Below are positions 11,510 to 22,603 of a stretch of 64,000 nucleotides of DNA, piece by piece; position 1 is the first letter of the stretch; the number at the start of each line of letters is the position of its first letter. The stretch spans positions 3,938,467-4,002,466 of the forward strand of contig BSYO01000031.1 of assembly GCA_033239525.1 (NCBI GenBank), in the 5' to 3' direction. The stretch is from Nepenthes gracilis. Its lineage: Eukaryota > Streptophyta > Magnoliopsida > Caryophyllales > Nepenthaceae. The notes beneath the pieces are model-generated. The model had not been told where the DNA came from. It worked only from the letters and a program-made list of their open reading frames with translations, and did no database searches. The translations under genes and the position numbers were made by a program.

Positions 11510-13280
11510 CCATTGGTGTTTGTTCTTCACCATCGAACTGATGCGGGTTCTCCTTTAAAGAAAAAAAATGGTGCCGGACTCACGCTAGTCTCTCACTTAT
11601 GCATCTTTTTCTCATGCTTCCAATGCTATTGGCATATCTATTGCACTATGCAATTGTGCCTCATTGGTCCATCTCACATGCTTAAGTGTATTTTGTTTAG
11701 AATCATCCATGCTTAATGCACGCTTCTTCATCACTTGTGCATAGTATGCCCTAATTTTGAGTAACTAAAGCACACCTATCTCATACCCGTGGGAGACTTC
11801 ACTTGCCTGGATTGCTTGAAACATACATGATGAGCGCTTATACTGATCTGCAACATCCCATAGCTTCTTACATTGTTTTTGTGCCATCACTTCATTTCAC
11901 TCTCTCTCCAGATCTTCTATCGTCTCTCTCCTCAACCTCTCTCTACTTCCAATCTACCGAACTATACATTTTTTTCTCAAATCTAAGGAGAATTAAAGGT
12001 ACATTTTTACGTCTCCACTCCGTCAAAGTTTTTGGGTCTTCATTCATGATGATAGTTAGGCTCCATCATGGTAGGGATGTTATCATCTCATTTAGTGAGT
12101 TTGTTATTTTGGGTCCAAATCTTGTTGGGTTTGTCATTATTTATAAGATTTGATTATAAATATAAACTTTTTCAATATGTTTTGTCTCAAGTGGTTCAAT
12201 ATGGAGCTCACATCTGTTTTAGCCATCCCCTTTTTAAGATCTGTACTTCTCTTAGACCCATAAGAGTTTCCTCCTTGGGTTACGTTCTTCATCTTTCTCA
12301 TGTAGTGGGCCAGATTTATGTCTCTTATGAACAAATCATCACGTGTTGCTTTTAGATGGCCACATTTAAGGAGGCAGCCAAAAAATTCCATGGAGTGGGG
12401 CCTTCTCAAAATCGTACCATTTCATCAAGGCTACTGCCAAAAAGCTCTTCCGCAAAAGGATGACATATTGGCAGCCTACCTTGGAACGAGAGGTGGACCT
12501 CTTTTTCTTAGATCATACCATTTCATTTGCTTTCATTGATAGACTATAAACCTTATTTTTTTCTTTTTCTTCCTTATCCAAGAATTTTATTCCAATATTG
12601 ACAATGAGTCTAATTCTTTTCCCACTTTCTTGAGGGGAAGCACCCTTTGGATCACAATAGAAGTGATAGCGAGTATTCATCATCTTCCAAAAGTACCCTA
12701 TCCTGACTGTCTGTACTTATTCCATGCCATACCATTATAAGATGAGATTGCCTCTTTTCTCCATGGTGCTTCTATGACTTGGTATTAAAAAACCTTTAAA
12801 AATAAGTATCCGACTCCTCAAAGTCTCGTACTATGTCAGATTATACTCACTAACATTTTTTCCGTGACACACCATACCTCCCTTCCTCTTAACAAAACCC
12901 TCTTCTTATATGCTCTCCTTTTTGAGATGTCGATCAATTTCCCTTCTTACCTTTACTCACATATAATTTCTTTCCTAGCAAGTAAAAAAGATGGCAACCT
13001 TCCCAAAGTTGTCTTATTTAACGGCTCATAATGGGTCTTGGGGTGTATTTTTCGGATCTCTCTCATATACCACTTCGTAAACCCATTGATCACACCACGT
13101 ATGAACAAAGTTAGGCAGACATCAACCATCACTCCTTTGAGCATTTGGTCCCAATGGATGAACCTTATCCAAATGCCATCCCCTATATTCGTATGCTCTG
13201 GCCCTTTGAGTCTCTTTTGTCCTCCTCCTTATCTTTTACCGTTACTATTTGTCAACTCTTCTAAATGTTTGACCAGATAG
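11510..13280 (+). pseudogene. Extra 3' reading frame of the Copia element (env-like / plant transposon-domain-like)
   Basis: Between the RNase H end and the purine tract lie about 1.7 kb of plus-strand coding-like sequence broken into open pieces (11803-12153, 12068-12355, 12318-12539, 13038-13280). A stretch starting MATFKEAAKKFHGVG (12356) and a later stretch with INFPSYLYSHIISFLASKKDG (about 12925-12990) have the look of the 'putative plant transposon protein' domain found in extra ORFs of plant retrotransposons. The domain name is my reading from general resemblance, not a search result. Stops and frameshifts make it a pseudogene. Confidence 0.4.
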
Positions 13281-13879
13281 TCACTACTAATGCACACTTC
13301 TCTTGACTTTTTGTGTATCGAGATCCTTTAGAGTCCTATGTCTCTAAGAGTTTTCAATGGATTGACATCCAGCTAAATACCCAAGAGACATACATAAGGG
13401 AAAGCATAGACTGCCTTTATAACTAGTTGCACTCCTAATGGGACAGTGATCACTTTATCCTAGTTAATGCATTTCGTTTGGACATTCATGACAATGGGGA
13501 TGTAAAATACACTAAGAGAAAGGAGTAACAACAATGCAAGAAAGGGGGAGTACAGTTTTTCTTTTAACTTTTATGCATATGTGTTGTTGGTTTGTACCTT
13601 TTGTTCTAACAAATCCACTTGAATAAATTTTTACTATTTTTACCCTACAATGTTACCACTATCTATTTCTGCCTATAGTTTCTGTAAACGTACAAATCAT
13701 GGTTGACTAATAATAGAAAAAGCTATTGTCCTCTCAAGTTTAATATTCAGTGTCATTTGTCTTTTATTTAGGAGTAAATTTTTATATATACAAATTTTAT
13801 TTTTCTGATATCTAAACCTGTGATTCATATATATATATATATTTAAATTTCTTTTTATATATGAGGAATTTTATCAAGG
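13281..13879. other. End of the Copia element, purine tract and AT-rich spacer with (AT)n run
   Basis: The purine-rich tract around 13537-13553 is the likely second-strand primer of the Copia element. No 3' LTR matching a 5' copy follows. A short (AT)n microsatellite lies near 13830-13842. No gene is seen. Confidence 0.5.
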
Positions 13880-14268
13880 AATTATCAAAGGATAAGATCG
13901 TCAAAAATATTTTGTATCGTCATATTTAGTGACTAAGTAAAACACGTATTTTGAAAATTTTTCAAATATCGATAAAAATCAGAGCCTAATACACATATGT
14001 TATTCACAAATGCGCCACCTCCAAATATCTACACCTAATATGTGCCTATTAAGCACATGTGTGTATTTATTTAGAATGTCCACACTTGATGTGTATTTGA
14101 GTTATGTTCAAACGTCACTTATCCAGTATATCCACAATTGATATACGCCTAAATGACACACATGTAATGGATTACAAACCTCTTACTAAAGTTTATGTGC
14201 ATGAAGTATGCCTACACTGTTATGTGCGTTGGAATGCTACTTTCTTTGACAACCATATTGTAAGGATC
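13880..14268. repeat. Interspersed repeat A, left half (interrupted copy)
   Basis: It matches about 2700-3115: 'aagtaaaacacgtattttgaa' corresponds to 'aaataagtattttgaa', followed by the same series of 'cctaatatgtgcct' phrases. The match stops where the LTR begins with TGTAAGG at 14269. The remainder of the repeat continues at 25404. Confidence 0.65.
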
Positions 14269-15349
14269 GAAATTTCATAAATTATAATTAAGTGAGCCAA
14301 ACTAATATATGCAAAATTAATATCAATGCACGATAAAACCCATAAATCAGGATCTTACCCCGAGATGCAATAAAAATTTAATTAATGAAACCAACTTAAA
14401 TTTCGATTAATAAAGAATAAAACAATTGATATGAAAATAATTCAGTTAACAAATTTTCAATCAATAGCAACTAAATTAATTTCGGTTAACAAAATAGATA
14501 GTCCGGCCTCTAAATTTTTGCCCTATTCATAACCGAATTTAACTCGATTGAGTAAGCAAAATTTTATATGTTCCAACACAAATACACACACTTAGCTGAA
14601 ATTCAGCAAAGAAGGGTAATGGCTTAAGCACCCAAGGACAGTAGCTACTCGGTAGCTCCAATTTCAACAAAATTTTCAAATAATTCAATAAGCAATTAAA
14701 CCCACACATGGCATAAGAGTTCCCACACACATGGCAGCATTATACTTAATCAAAATATCCAAGAAAATTAGCCACAAACACAAACACAACCCCACGACAA
14801 CAAGAAAATTAGCAATTGCTAATTTCAGCACACCTCACCAAGGGACTAAGGATAAGTTGAATAAATTTAACACAATTTAATAGTCACGTGGCAAATTTTA
14901 AAACCACCAAATAGTATAATGATTTAGAAAATTTAGGGGGATGAAATAGCCTAATATTAGGGACACTCGTTGGTATTAAGAGGGGGCTTCGGGTATGCTA
15001 GCACTAGTTCACTTTTTTAGGAAATAATTCATTTATTTGGCCTCTAAATTATATAAGTCCACGTGAGAAAGAGAAAAAGAAAAAGAAAATGGAATGAACC
15101 AAAAGAAAAATGGGAGAAAATAGAAAGAAAAAACAAAGAAAATTGAGTAAAACAGAAGGCAAACCAGGAGGCAGAGGAGGCTGAACCAAAAGTAAGAGAA
15201 GTAAAACTTAATTTTTGGCAAGTGTACTTTAATTTTCTTCTTTGATTGTTGTTGATTCTTGTAAATCCTCATTAAGTATTGTCACTCCTATACTTAAATT
15301 ACTCAATATTTTTTATCATATTATAATTTTAGCATGATATATAATTAGG

Positions 15350-16528
15350 TAAAATTCTGAGCCAAAATCAGCAACTAAACCAGTCACTGTTAATTGACTG
15401 AACCGATTACCAAATGATCTCCAAACTGGATCAAATTTGGTGACTAGCAACCTAAATCTCTTATTGCTGTTGTGCTAAAATGGCTCATGAAATTGGGCTG
15501 AATTGGTTACTAAATTGGATCTCATATTAGCAACTGGACTAATCTCAGCAAACTTGCTGATATTTGAAATTTACAACCTATGAACTGGACCCCGATTTGG
15601 CCGAATCGGTAGTCATTTAGACTTAAGTACCTTGTGATGATGTTCAAGTGTCACACTGTAAAAATTAGCTTTGAACTAATCATGAACCGGTCTCCAAAAT
15701 AGAAGCAGAAACCAGCTGCATTAGTAAATGCTGATGCTGAATTTTCAGCTATGACTTTGACCCGAACTAGCTAGAATATCAGCTTGAACTAGCCATAATC
15801 CAGATAAATTCTTAAAATTGAGTCTCTTAACTGTAAGAAAACTCTTGAATCGTTCAAGAACCGGTCTCAAATCAACCATAAAATCAATAAAATAGAACCA
15901 GCCCCTTTAGTATTCCTGCTTGTGCTGAAATTGACAGTCTAGAAAAAAGTAGCCAAAGCGAACCCTAAACTGGCAACTAGCCCAATCAAAGTATAATGTA
16001 CTAAGGCTAACCTATTTACCAATGAATCGACCACCCAAAATGCTTTAAAATAATCATTGAATTGGACCCTTAAATAGCATCAAAACCAGCTTCAGTATCC
16101 CTGTTGATACTGAATTTGATAGCTTTGAAAAAATGGACTAAACAGGCCCTGAACCGGTTGAACCAGTAGCTGACCTGACCAAGTCATCAAGTACTAAGGT
16201 TAAACTGTCAACCTATGAATTGATAGCCAAAAATACCTTGAATCTGCCTTTGAATCGGGCCTCCAAATAGTAACCAAATCTGCTGAATGCATCCACGATA
16301 TTGATTTTATAGCTATTGAACCGGGTTTAAACCAGCTTCTAAATTAGCTAAACTGGTAGGTTAATAAACTGAGATTATATTAAAATATCAACTTGTAAAA
16401 TTTGCCTAGAATCGGCCTCCGAATTGGGACTTAAACCAGCAACCAAACCGGCCTGGTGTATGCTGAAATTTTCAGCTTATGGAAATCCCTTGAACTCTTG
16501 AACCAGTTCGTCAAACCGGTTCACAATT
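15350..16528. repeat. Degenerate satellite-like array, units about 160-195 bp, inside the outer LTR
   Basis: Units recur with a core of the type 'gaaccggtctccaaa ... aaaccagct ... tgctgaattttcagc'. Cores start near 15490, 15683, 15858, 16054, 16249 and 16408. After the inserted LTR (16529-23515) one more unit is seen at about 23545-23640. The spacing of roughly 160-195 bp is regular but the units are strongly diverged. The array accounts for most of the length difference between this LTR and the 2158-bp family member at 7170-9327. The smaller motif 'aaccggtt' recurs within units. Confidence 0.6.
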
Positions 16529-18092
16529 AGTGATGGAATGCCTCCCAATTTTGTCATTACTTCTAATCATAAATAATTGACTAAATAACTGTAAAGAACA
16601 ATCCATTGGATGTGAAATATTTCAATTGACATCAAATCAAATAAATAAAGAATATATGCAGGATTCAAAAATAGGCCACAACATTGGTGGCTCCGGCATT
16701 GACCCAAAAAAAAACAACGTTAGACCTTTAATAGGAAAAAAAATGCCTACAAAAATATCAATTCAACATATACACCTATGTATCCAACAATATCGTGGAA
16801 GAAAAAAACACTTTCTTGCACCATAACGACAATCCCACATATAAAAATCCTTCCAAGATTATCACGACATAATAAACAATACTAGATTTCATGATACAAC
16901 AACTCAACCTTCTAAATATCGACTACAACCTGTTTACTTTACTTCCGTCATCTGAAACTGAAATTTAACTAAATTATGACGTCTAGATATAATAAATAAC
17001 GCCAAAAAATGATAAATGATATAAATCATTCATAACAAATTTCCTCAATAACCTGCACAACGTGAAGTATCCTATTTTTCTTCCATAAAGTAATCCAGCA
17101 TAATAAATAACAGTCATGTCCATGATCAAATATAAAACTGATAGCTCCAAACAAAATAAAAATAGCATACGAGCTAATAATATCATCCGAAAATCTAAAA
17201 TACACTCACAACCATGTCTGGAACCAAACTAACTAACCTACAATAAATAATATAACATAAACCTGCCCAAAAATACAAATATCTAAACAACATAACCAAC
17301 AAGTTTGAACTCTTTCAAATCTCCAATCTTGCTCGTCGGGCTGGAACTCTTGTGTCTCTTATTCATTTGAAGGTTAGTAAAAATAGCAATGATGTAAGCC
17401 GAATGCTCAACATGGTACAATATACAAAGGAATATGCATACTTTATATTAAAATATAACGGTATATATTAGAAGGAATAGGGATAAATGGATAGTTATAA
17501 AATATGATCAGAAAATGCTTTTATAATACTTCCAAACTTTTTGTCTTATTCTTTCATTATCATACTCATCAAATTGTACTGAAAACTTATTTTTTTGGAA
17601 TCAAAACCAGTAGACCTTATTAGATAAATGAGCAGCTGATCGAAATCTAAATTATATTTGCTCCTACACAATCAAAAGCATTCTCCTCCTATTCAAGACC
17701 CAGGAGATAGGCCGTCATATATAACCCTATAGATGAGACTTTAACCATAAAGCGGTCTTTAGCAGATAATGATCCTCCATTATAATATACTAAGATATAC
17801 TAAGATATACTATTTATTGAACATTCTTGGTTCAGTTTCTTAACTTCTTAACTTTTTAGAAAATTTTACACTTAATTTCATACATACTTGAATCTCACCC
17901 TTTTGAAAAATAGTTCATAATTCCTTAATATAATTGCAAAAATTTTTTCATAATTCCTTTCATTGTATATGTACTTGTTTCTTATTATATGATATTCACA
18001 TAACTTCAAATGCATACATAAATTGACAGGAAACTTAGGAAACTTTTACTTCATTTTTTAAAACAAAAATATTATCATTTTTGAACCATAAA

Positions 18093-19187
18093 TGTTAGGG
18101 TCATTTTTATGATTGTCACATTCCGTAACAATATATATTATTACATCGATGTCGGGTTATGAATTGTTGAAGTGCTGCATTAATATACATCCGTTGTTGT
18201 CCGTTTTGACTTCCATAGATACCGTGCCTGCCGTATGCTCTCCAGCCGCTCGAGCGCAAAATTTCGAAGCCCCGCGCTCTTTGTGTGCTCTCCATCCGCT
18301 CGAACCTGAAATCTCGAAACTCCGCATTCTCTATGCGCTCTCTATCCGTTCGACCCCAAAAACCCGAAACATTGCGCTCACTGTGCGCTCGCCATGCACT
18401 CGAGTGCAAAATCCAGAAAGGGCCCGCTCGCTGCTCGCCGCCTCTGCGCTCGTTGCTCGCCGCCTCTGCACTCGAGCGGCAATGGGCAACTTTTTGAATG
18501 CGATTTTTGCGCCATCTATAAATACTTATCTTATAATTTTGAAACCCTAGGACTCTTAGCAGATCATTTTCGTGCCCCACCTGAGAAGAACCTTGTTCAT
18601 ACTCCATTGATCTTGCTTCTTTTGAGAAAATCCAAAGTTACAACTTTGAACTTCATATTCTAATAAGTTTTCTCTACACTTTCTCTTTACTGTTTAAATA
18701 CTTCCATTCTTTTTCATTCGTTGGAGACGTCGATACGTTAAAGAAGGAGACCCTATCATGTTGGGCAATTCAAGTGGCTCAAGAGGAAAGATTGACATGA
18801 AGACCGGAAGAAATCCAGTTCCGTTGCTGCAGACAAATCCAATGAGTTCCTTGGTAAGGATCACAAAACGGGAGTAAGTCGGCTAGATTAGCGCGTCGTT
18901 ACCACCCGGTCTGTAAGTTGATTTTCATAGTGCATTGCTTCCTTGACAGTTGAAACTCGAAGGATTTTTCTCGATTACCGTGGGTATCTAATATTCCCTT
19001 CGTCACCAAAAAATGTATCTTTTTATGATTGTTTATATTCGTTTATATTTTGCATGCTTGTCTTTATCATTAGCATATAGAAATAAATATTCTTTACGTA
19101 TATTAAATATTTAATTTTTACTATTTTCGCTATTTTTACCGGGGTCAAAACTTGATTGTACAATTTATGATAAAAAATCCTTTTTCA
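18093..19187 (+). repeat. 5' LTR of the gag-only Copia element
   Basis: 1095 bp, starting TGTTAGGG and ending TTTTTCA. U3 carries a GC-rich tandem array (18238-18480). A possible TATA (CTATAAATAC) lies at about 18517-18526. The open frames on both strands at 18113-18663 result from the GC-rich array and are not genes. Confidence 0.9.
18238..18480. repeat. Tandem array of about 50-bp GC-rich units in LTR U3
   Basis: Units begin 'ctctccagccgctcgagc' (18238), 'ctctccatccgctcgaac' (about 18288), 'ctctctatccgttcgacc' (about 18338) and 'gctcgccatgcactcgag' (about 18387). Each is followed by a 'caaaa...cgaaa' stretch. A shorter 'cgctcgttgctcgccgcctctg' type repeat closes the array. The same array is present, diverged, in the 3' LTR at about 21625-21850. 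It lies just upstream of the TATA box, where retrotransposon enhancers are usually found. Confidence 0.7.
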
Positions 19188-19189
19188 AT

Positions 19190-19200
19190 TGGTATCAAAG
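19190..19200 (+). other. Primer binding site (initiator tRNA-Met type)
   Basis: TGGTATCAAAG starts three bases after the 5' LTR end. It differs by one base from the usual plant Copia site TGGTATCAGAG, which is complementary to the 3' end of initiator tRNA-Met. Confidence 0.85.
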
Positions 19201-19229
19201 ATACACCCCGATCTACGACCCCGATCTAG

Positions 19230-21065
19230 ATGCATACTAGTCAATCTTTGTCCGTTCCTCCATTCTTTGATGGGAATAATTATGCCTATTGGAAGGTCCG
19301 GATGAAAGCCTTTCTCAAATCAATAGATCAGCGTGCATGGGCCAGTACGCAAATTAGGTGGACTCCACTCAAGAGTGGTGATGAACCAAAAGTTCTGTCT
19401 TTGTGGTTAAAAGAAGAACTTGATGCTTGTAATTGGAATTGTAAGGAGTTACATGCTATTTTTATGGCCGTATCTCCTGATGAGTTTAAACGGATTTCAA
19501 TTTACGAAACTTCTAAAGATGCGTGGGACATTCTTGAAATCACTCATGAAGGTGCTAAATTGGTTAAAAATTTAAAATTACAAATGCTCACCACTAGATT
19601 TGAAGAAATACGAATGAAAGATGATAAAACATTTAATGAATTTTATGCGCAATTAAATAATATTGTAAATTTCACGTTTAATTTAGGAGAACGAATCCCT
19701 GAAAATAGAATTGTTAGAAAAGTTTTACGATCTTTGCCTAAGCAATTTAGACCAAAAGTTACTACAATTAAAAAAAGCAAAGATTTAGATAAATTAAAAA
19801 TAGAAGAACTTGTAGGGTTTCTTCAAACTTATGAGCACACATTACCATAGTCAAGAAAAAATAAATCAATTGCTCTAAAATCAAGTAGGGAAGAGAGAAA
19901 CCGGGATTTCGATGAAGAATCATGTAGCGATGACAATTTTTTCTTATTTGTTAAGAATTTTAAAAAGTTTTTGAAGAAAATTAAATCTTCATCAAACAAA
20001 CTTGATGTGGATTTAAAACGTTCACCTAAATTTGAGAAGAAAGACCGACGTGAACTCAAGGATTTCAAATCAGTAAATATTCAAGGAGTTCAATGCCATG
20101 AGTGTAAAGAGGTTGGCCACTATAGGACTGAATGCCCAAACATTAAACACCGACAATGTCAAACTTTTAAAGTTAATGTGACCTTAAACGATGACGAAGA
20201 AGAAGAGGGTGAAAAATGTTCTGAAGATGGCCCTGTCAAGTACATGGCTTTTATGACCTCAATGTGTAGCAATTCAGTAGAAAATTTTAATCAATCTGAT
20301 GACTCTGAGGATAAATCAGAAGCTAAATTTGATGGACTTCAAGAAGTATATGATAAACTATTTAGGGAATACTTAAAAGTAAAGAAACTAAATAGAATAT
20401 TAAACAGTAGGGTCATAGATGTGGAAAAAGAAAAACTAGCTCAACAATTCAAGTTAAATGCTAAAATTTAAGAAATTAAGAATTTGAAAATCTCATTTAC
20501 TAAACAAATCACAACTCTAGAATCTGAACTTGTGGCTACTAGAAATGATTTGAAATAATTTTTAAATGGGTCCAAAAAATTAGATTATATGCTCGAGTTG
20601 GAAAAAATTAGTGAAAATAAATAGGGTTTGGGGTATGTTGAGAATATTTTTTAAAATGGCGTGAAACCTAAAACTATTTTTATTCCTGCCATAAAAATTC
20701 CACACCAAAACGCTAAAACATCCAAAATCACTAAGTAAACGCTTCGACGTGTGGATAATAGATTTAGCTCCCATCATTTGGCCGATCCATATAGCCTAAA
20801 AGTCATGAACAAACCCACAAAGTCTCTGTCAGCTTGTTATACTTGTGGAAAGATTGGCTACATTCGTCCCTACTGCTACACCGTGAACTTTCCATACAAC
20901 CAAAGACAGTAGCTAAAAATAAATACACTTGTTGATCACATTCAGATATTAAATGAATAAGTAAAAAGATTAAATGAGAAAGTGAATTAAGTGAGACAAG
21001 TATGGGTCAAGAAAAGTGAGCTTCATTACTCCTTGGCCATTCGTAATAAAAAGGGAGAGACCTGA
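19230..21065 (+). pseudogene. Copia gag (UBN2-type) with zinc knuckle, one frame with nonsense changes only
   Basis: The start ATG at 19230 gives the typical Copia Gag opening (PPFFDGNNYAYWKVRMKAFL, residues about 10-30). A UBN2-like helical body follows (LSLWLKEELDACN ... SKDAWDILEITHEG ... EELVGFLQTYEHTLP). A zinc knuckle CHECKEVGHYRTEC (CX2CX4HX4C, about 20095-20136) comes next, then an acidic and coiled-coil-like region. A second knuckle near 20835-20876 has lost its His. The frame stays open over 612 codons apart from nine stops at 19848, 20469, 20556, 20622, 20652, 20736, 20910, 20958 and 20988; the terminal TGA is at 21063. No frameshift is needed. The stops prevent a full-length product, although the first 206 codons remain open. 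Confidence 0.85.
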
Positions 21066-21463
21066 TTCATTTTGATAGGGAAAGATTAGGGGAGACGTGA
21101 TTATTTATGTTAGGGGGAGCCTTGTTATTTTTGTGAGGGGGAGTGCTTCTTAAATTTCGGTACTGCTTGTATTTCATTCCTTTTACTACTGCATATTGGT
21201 TTTCTACTTCTATTACTGTTATTTTACATTACACCTTTGTGGTACTAACCCTATTTGACCAGGCAACTCAGTTACAGTATTGACGCGGTAGTCACAACAT
21301 CAACACAGCAGTGCTAGTCTAGATTTATACATTTTCTTATTGTATCATTTATATTTCTCACTAAATGTAGATTTTTATGTACACGGGCTCTATCTCGGTG
21401 GTGTCTGAAGTCGTACTTTTCTTATATTTATTTTATTTTTTTATGGGTTTTGTCACAGAATTG

Positions 21464-21477
21464 TCAAATGAAGAGAT
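21464..21477 (+). other. Polypurine tract of the gag-only Copia element
   Basis: The purine-rich 'caaatgaagagat' lies directly against the 3' LTR start. Two better G-runs ('agggggag') lie further upstream near 21112 and 21137. Their order resembles the 3' untranslated region of SIRE-like Copia elements. Confidence 0.5.
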
Positions 21478-22603
21478 TATTAGGGTCATATTTATGATTG
21501 TTACATTCCGTAATAATATATATTATTACATCGATATCGGGTTATAAATTGTCGAAATACTGCATCAACATACATCCATTGCTATCCGTTCCGACTTCCA
21601 TGGATACCGCGCCTGCCATGTGCTCTCCAGCCGCTCGACCCCAAAATCCCGAAGCCCCGCGCTCTCAATGTACTCTCCATCCGCTTGAACCCAAAATCCT
21701 AAAGCCCTACGCTCTCCGTGCACTCTCTACCTGCTCAACCCCAAAAACCTAAAATATTGCGCTCACTGTGCGCTCGCTACGCGCTCGAGAGCAAAATCCA
21801 GAAAGGGCCCACTCGCTGCTCGCCGCCTCTGCGCTCGAGAGCACGTAGGGTTTCTTTGGAAACCCTCTGTGTGCCCACCGTGCGCTTGAGCGCAGCAATG
21901 GGCAACTTTTTGAATGCGATTTTTACGCCCTCTATAAATACTTGTCTTATAATTTTAAAACCCTAGGACTCTTAGCAGATCAATTTCGTGCCCCACTTGA
22001 GAATAACCTTATTCATACTCCATTGATCTTGCTTCTTTGGAGAAAATCAAAAGTTACAACTTTGAGCTTCATGTTCTAATAAGTTTTCTCTACACTTTCT
22101 CCTTACCGTTTAAATACTTCTATTCTTTTACCTTCATTGGAGACGTCAGTACATTGAAGAAGGAGACCCGATCGTGTTCAGCAGTTCAAGTGGCTCAAGA
22201 GGGAAGATTGACGTGAAGACCGAAAGGTGTCCGGTTCCGTTGTCACGGGCAAATTCAAGGAGTTTCTTGGTAGGGATCACAAAATAGGAGTAAGTCGACT
22301 AGATTAGTGCGTCGTTACCATCCGGCCTGTAAGTTGATTTTCATAGTGTATTGCTTCCCTGGCCGTTGAAACTCAGGGGGTTTTTCTCGATTACCGTGGG
22401 TATCGAGTTTTTCCTTCGTCATCAAAAATCATATCTTTTTATTATTGTTTATGCTCATTTATATTTTACATGCTTATCCTTATCATTAGTATCTAGAAAT
22501 AAATATTCTTTACGTATATTGAATATTTAATTTTTACTACTTTCGCTATTTTTACCAGGGTTAAAATTTGATTGTACAATTTAGGACAAAAATTCCTTTT
22601 TCA
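21478..22603 (+). repeat. 3' LTR of the gag-only Copia element
   Basis: 1126 bp, aligning end to end with 18093-19187. The starting TG is mutated to TA and the end is TTTTTCA. Differences from the 5' LTR in the first 150 bp are nearly all C/T or G/A. The ORFs at 21498-21752 and 21718-21966 are LTR by-products. Confidence 0.9.

Larger units (their letters stand above)
6533..13560 (+). mobile_element. Decayed Copia (SIRE-like) element, 5'-truncated and internally deleted
   Basis: Order: gag (6533-7169, resuming 9333 to about 9560), a short linker, reverse transcriptase (about 9990-10735), RNase H (about 10870-11480), an extra 3' region (about 11510-13280) and a purine tract 'aaagggggag' near 13545. 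Protease and integrase are missing between gag and RT. Neither LTR nor primer site is visible. The gag start is homologous to that of the Copia element at 18093-22603, so the two are relatives. A solo LTR (7170-9327) splits gag. Confidence 0.7.
18093..22603 (+). mobile_element. Non-autonomous Copia (SIRE-like) retrotransposon with gag only, complete ends
   Basis: There are two LTRs (18093-19187 and 21478-22603) flanked by ATAAA at 18088-18092 and 22604-22608. A tRNA-Met-type primer site follows the 5' LTR, and one long gag frame fills 19230-21065. A purine-rich tract lies at about 21464-21477, directly before the 3' LTR. No protease, integrase, RT or RNase H is present, so the element could move only with enzymes from another copy. 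It sits inside the minus-strand LTR 16529-23515. The LTRs differ mostly by transitions, so it is not very recent. Confidence 0.9.

Noticed and set aside
18113..18663. Overlapping ORFs on both strands of 70-163 codons
   Set aside because: They lie wholly in the 5' LTR of the Copia element and arise from its GC-rich tandem units. The 3' LTR copies do not keep the frames.
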